63,728 bases of DNA from NCBI GenBank assembly GCA_964631605.1, contig CAZVYG010000020.1, positions 1 to 63,728 on the forward strand, written 5' to 3'. Position 1 is the stretch's first letter, and every line of letters starts with the position of its first letter. This stretch comes from JARKQH01 sp964631605 (GTDB taxonomy: Bacteria > Verrucomicrobiota > Verrucomicrobiia > Limisphaerales > UBA8199). The notes beneath the pieces were generated by a model. It was not told the origin of the DNA, ran no database searches, and saw only the letters and a program-made list of their open reading frames with translations. The position numbers and the translations under genes were made by a program. This document shows, in pieces, positions 61,319-63,728 of the stretch.

Positions 61319-62281
61319 TTACTGAGTCTCACCCCGAGTCACCCGCATAAAGACTTCTTCGAGGCCGATTTCATCCTCGCGCAACTCGATCAATTTGGCG
61401 CCGCCTTTGACGAGGACCTCCGCCACGAGGCTGTGGTCAACGTCCAGACTGGCCAGGGTGACTTTGATTTCGCCGTCCGCGGCGGCGGCTTCGGCGATTT
61501 CCGGCCGCGCCCGCAGCAGCTCGAGCGCCTGGGCGGGGTCGCTGGAGACCCGCACCCACATCACCCGTCCCTGGGACATCTGGTCCCGGACCCCCTGCAC
61601 CGGGCCGCTGTAGATCAGTGAGCCCTTTTCAATGATGGCCACCCGGTTGCACAGCGTCTGCAGCTCGCTCAGGATGTGGGACGAAATGATGATGGTCTTG
61701 CCGAGCCGCTGGAGTTCCTGGAGGATCGCCATCATTTCGATGCGGGCCCGCGGGTCCAATCCGCTGGCCGGCTCGTCCAACAAAAGCAATTGCGGGTCAT
61801 GAATCAGGACGCGGGCCAGGCCCAGGCGCTGCTGCATGCCCCGGCTCAACGCGCCAATCAAGGCGCCCTTCTTTTCGCTCAGGCCGACGAGTTCGAGGAC
61901 ATCGTTGACGGTCTTCTCCCGCTGCGCGGCGGGAATCTTGTAGCAGGCGCCGAAGAAATCGAGGTACTCGGTGACCTCCATATCCTTATACACGCCAAAG
62001 AAATCCGGCATATAGCCAATCACGTGCCGCACGGCATCCGCGTCGCGCACCACGTCATGCCCGAAGATTTTTGCGCTGCCCGCCGACGGGGCAAGGAAGG
62101 TGGCCAGGATGCGGAGGGTGGTGGTTTTGCCCGCGCCGTTCGAGCCAATGAAGCCGAAAAGGTCGCCCTGGTTGACGGTTAAATCCAGCCCCTGGAGCGC
62201 CGCGATGCTGCCATACATGCGGCTGAGTCCAAACGTTTGCACGGCGGGAATGGGAGGGGCGGAAGAAACGGGTTCAGTCAT
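61319..62281 (-). CDS. ABC transporter ATP-binding protein (ABC-2 export type)
   Basis: A 320-residue ATPase with Walker A GSNGAGKT (46-53), signature LSRGMQQRLG, Walker B LLLLDEP followed by SGLDP, and an H-loop. The ~80-residue C-terminal extension is typical of ABC-2/GldA-type exporters. It lies 111 bases after a truncated membrane protein and 12 before a sulfatase. The matching permease is probably upstream of the window. Its substrate is unknown. Confidence 0.93.
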   Translation of the reverse strand: MTEPVSSAPPIPAVQTFGLSRMYGSIAALQGLDLTVNQGDLFGFIGSNGAGKTTTLRILATFLAPSAGSAKIFGHDVVRDADAVRHVIGYMPDFFGVYKDMEVTEYLDFFGACYKIPAAQREKTVNDVLELVGLSEKKGALIGALSRGMQQRLGLARVLIHDPQLLLLDEPASGLDPRARIEMMAILQELQRLGKTIIISSHILSELQTLCNRVAIIEKGSLIYSGPVQGVRDQMSQGRVMWVRVSSDPAQALELLRARPEIAEAAAADGEIKVTLASLDVDHSLVAEVLVKGGAKLIELREDEIGLEEVFMRVTRGETQ

Positions 62282-62392
62282 AGGCGGAAAAGGCAGTCCT
62301 CAAAACAGGCGGATTGAACACGCACCGGGTAGCCCACCCCGCGCCCCCTGATGAGGAGAGGGTTCCAAGTCCGGTGCATGGCGGGTGCGCGC

Positions 62393-63728
62393 TCATGGCA
62401 TCTCGACCACCATCCGCCAGAGAGTATGGCGGTGACCGCGTTTGGGCGTGAACTGGCGCAGGGACGGAACGGGCGAGTAATCCGAAGCCCAGGCGAGGAA
62501 CACGGCGGCGCCGTCGCGGGCAAGCACCGGGGACAAATCCAGGCCCGGTGGAGACACGAAGCTGCCCGCCTGCTGTTCCGGCGCGCCCAAATAAGAAAGG
62601 AACGACACGCCCATGGCAGAGTTGGGCAAATCGTCCAGCCGCCCGCGTTCCGCATCACCGAAGGCGTAGTGACGCGATTGCACCGCCTGCTGGAAGCGGC
62701 TGCCGTGTTGCATCACGAAGGCCCGCAATTCCGTGCCCGCTTCGGCGCGCACTGAGAAACTCAACGCCTGTCGCGGCCCAACCTCGCCCAATCGGATCAA
62801 GCGGTCCCCAAGAGCCAGGTGGCACTCGGTGAGCTTCGCATCCGTGCGATTGTCCACACCCAGGACCCAACCCGGGGGCTGGCGCTTGACCGTGACGCGC
62901 ACCGGTGGAGTGGCGGACTGCCACCAGTCACTCACCAGCAACTGGCTGGTCCACACCGGCACAAACACCTCGGCCTGGAAGGTCTCGCCGGACTGGGTGA
63001 GCTGAACCTTTTCCGTATTCTGGCCGCCGCTCCACAACCCGCGAAATTCGCCGCGCAACGTCGCCGTTTGTTGGCGTCCGATCAGCGTGTACTTTTCGTT
63101 CGAGGGCGAATAAACGGACACATACGTGCGGCCCCGCAGTTCCGCGCCATCGGTTTTTTCCAACAGGTCCACCACATGCAATTCGTTCCATTCGGATTCC
63201 CCGGCGCGAAGTTTGTAGCCGATGAGGTAAATGAGGAGCGAGAACAACACGACGCAGCAGGGGAAGGTGATCCAGGTGAGCATCGGCTTGCCGATGCGCT
63301 TGAGCCAATACTGGTCCAGCGGCCCGATCACCGCCAGATACATGATTAGCAACAGAAACAGCCAGGTGAGCGGCAGTTTGTGCACCTGCCGGCTGTCCAG
63401 CATCGCGCCAAAAATGCCGTCCGTGCCCCACCCGCCTTGAAGATTGAAATCCGACAGGACATACCAGGAGCCGGGCACCTCCGCCAGCCGCGCCCAGAAG
63501 ACCGGCAGATGTTTCCACGACCGCACCGGTTCCCGCTCGGGACTGAACAGGAGCGCGGTCACCCGGCCCGCACCCCGGTGCGCGGTCACCATCAGGGGCA
63601 GGTCGCCTGAGGCCAGCGTCACCCGTCCCTCCCGCACCTTTCCCACCGCCACTTGCAGCGGCGCCTTCTCGAAATCCAAATCATCCGCCAGCGTCTCAAA
63701 AGGCGATTCAGTTTGGGCCGCCGCTGCG
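62393..63728 (-). CDS. Large membrane protein accessory to an ABC exporter (partial)
   Basis: The gene is cut by the window end: the frame is open to 63728 with no start required there. The visible 445 residues have two membrane helices (VHKLPLTWLFLLLIMYLAV and MLTWITFPCCVVLFSLLIYLIGY) and a long extracytoplasmic beta-rich part (RGRTYVSVYSPSNEKYTLIG, ALRGEFRGLWSG, FQAEVFVPVWTSQLLVSDWW). This looks like the large membrane partner seen beside ABC-2 exporters in Planctomycetota and Verrucomicrobiota. The short N-terminal piece is not covered by the window. Confidence 0.7.
   Translation of the reverse strand, partial: AAAAQTESPFETLADDLDFEKAPLQVAVGKVREGRVTLASGDLPLMVTAHRGAGRVTALLFSPEREPVRSWKHLPVFWARLAEVPGSWYVLSDFNLQGGWGTDGIFGAMLDSRQVHKLPLTWLFLLLIMYLAVIGPLDQYWLKRIGKPMLTWITFPCCVVLFSLLIYLIGYKLRAGESEWNELHVVDLLEKTDGAELRGRTYVSVYSPSNEKYTLIGRQQTATLRGEFRGLWSGGQNTEKVQLTQSGETFQAEVFVPVWTSQLLVSDWWQSATPPVRVTVKRQPPGWVLGVDNRTDAKLTECHLALGDRLIRLGEVGPRQALSFSVRAEAGTELRAFVMQHGSRFQQAVQSRHYAFGDAERGRLDDLPNSAMGVSFLSYLGAPEQQAGSFVSPPGLDLSPVLARDGAAVFLAWASDYSPVPSLRQFTPKRGHRHTLWRMVVEMP

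Noticed and set aside
1..63728. Searched for tRNAs, CRISPR arrays, insertion sequences and phage genes
   Set aside because: None recognised; intergenic gaps are small and no transposase, integrase or repeat-spacer array was seen.

Overview
The window is GC-rich (about 63% by eye), densely coding DNA from the chromosome of a free-living bacterium, most likely a member of the Verrucomicrobiota (Limisphaerales/Pedosphaera-type), although Planctomycetota cannot be fully excluded. The reasons are the DUF1800-DUF1501 pair, several Tat-exported oxidoreductases and isomerases, three secreted sulfatases, a 2023-residue Asn/Thr-rich cadherin-like secreted protein, GH78 and GH38-like enzymes, and the near absence of Shine-Dalgarno sequences. 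I saw no tRNA, rRNA, CRISPR array, transposase or phage gene. No gene-free stretch exceeds 300 bases; the largest gaps are 54860-55123, 32597-32833, 38673-38878 and 41442-41643.

Layout. 1-6.4 kb: a two-domain alpha/beta hydrolase follows metG; divergent from them is a phosphomannose-isomerase-like cupin protein. 4.9-10.6 kb (minus strand): an apparent operon of mlaE-mlaF-mlaD lipid transport, a PIN-TRAM membrane protein, a DUF2007 protein and a GlcD-like FAD oxidase, preceded by an 81-residue unknown. 10.7-20.7 kb (minus): the giant secreted protein, then DUF1800, then DUF1501. 20.8-31.3 kb: a carbohydrate region with a Tat-exported sugar isomerase, a Gfo/Idh/MocA oxidoreductase, a GH38-like enzyme, an FAH-family hydrolase, a GH78 rhamnosidase and an MFS transporter. 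31.3-38.7 kb (minus): acyltransferase 3, lepB-lepA, and an ECF sigma factor, small membrane protein and beta-repeat/RDD membrane protein set. 38.9-41.4 kb: a class II aldolase, a Tat-exported GH43/GH32-like beta-propeller protein and a small membrane protein. 41.6-48.2 kb (plus): a sugar operon of PHP protein, MDR dehydrogenase, SDR, class II aldolase and transketolase. 48.3-54.9 kb (minus): the complete F-type ATP synthase operon atpBEFHAGDC. 55.1-63.7 kb: an M20 peptidase, then a minus-strand set of a truncated membrane protein, an ABC ATPase and three sulfatases.

How it fits together: housekeeping genes (metG, lepA, lepB, tkt, atp) alternate with modules for breaking down sulfated, rhamnose-containing or polyol-containing polymers. 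Exported enzymes (sulfatases, GH78, GH38-like, GH43-like, Tat isomerase and oxidoreductase) would free sugars. Cytoplasmic aldolases, SDR/MDR dehydrogenases and transketolase would pass the products into central metabolism.

The observations most worth checking are: two promoters of sugar genes in which a two-copy direct repeat abuts a TTGACC -35 box; the SorE/SorD-like dehydrogenase pair without PTS genes; a possible transcription attenuator ahead of the class II aldolase at 38879; the giant protein-DUF1800-DUF1501 locus; and unusual AtpH (short) and LepB (large insertion) proteins.
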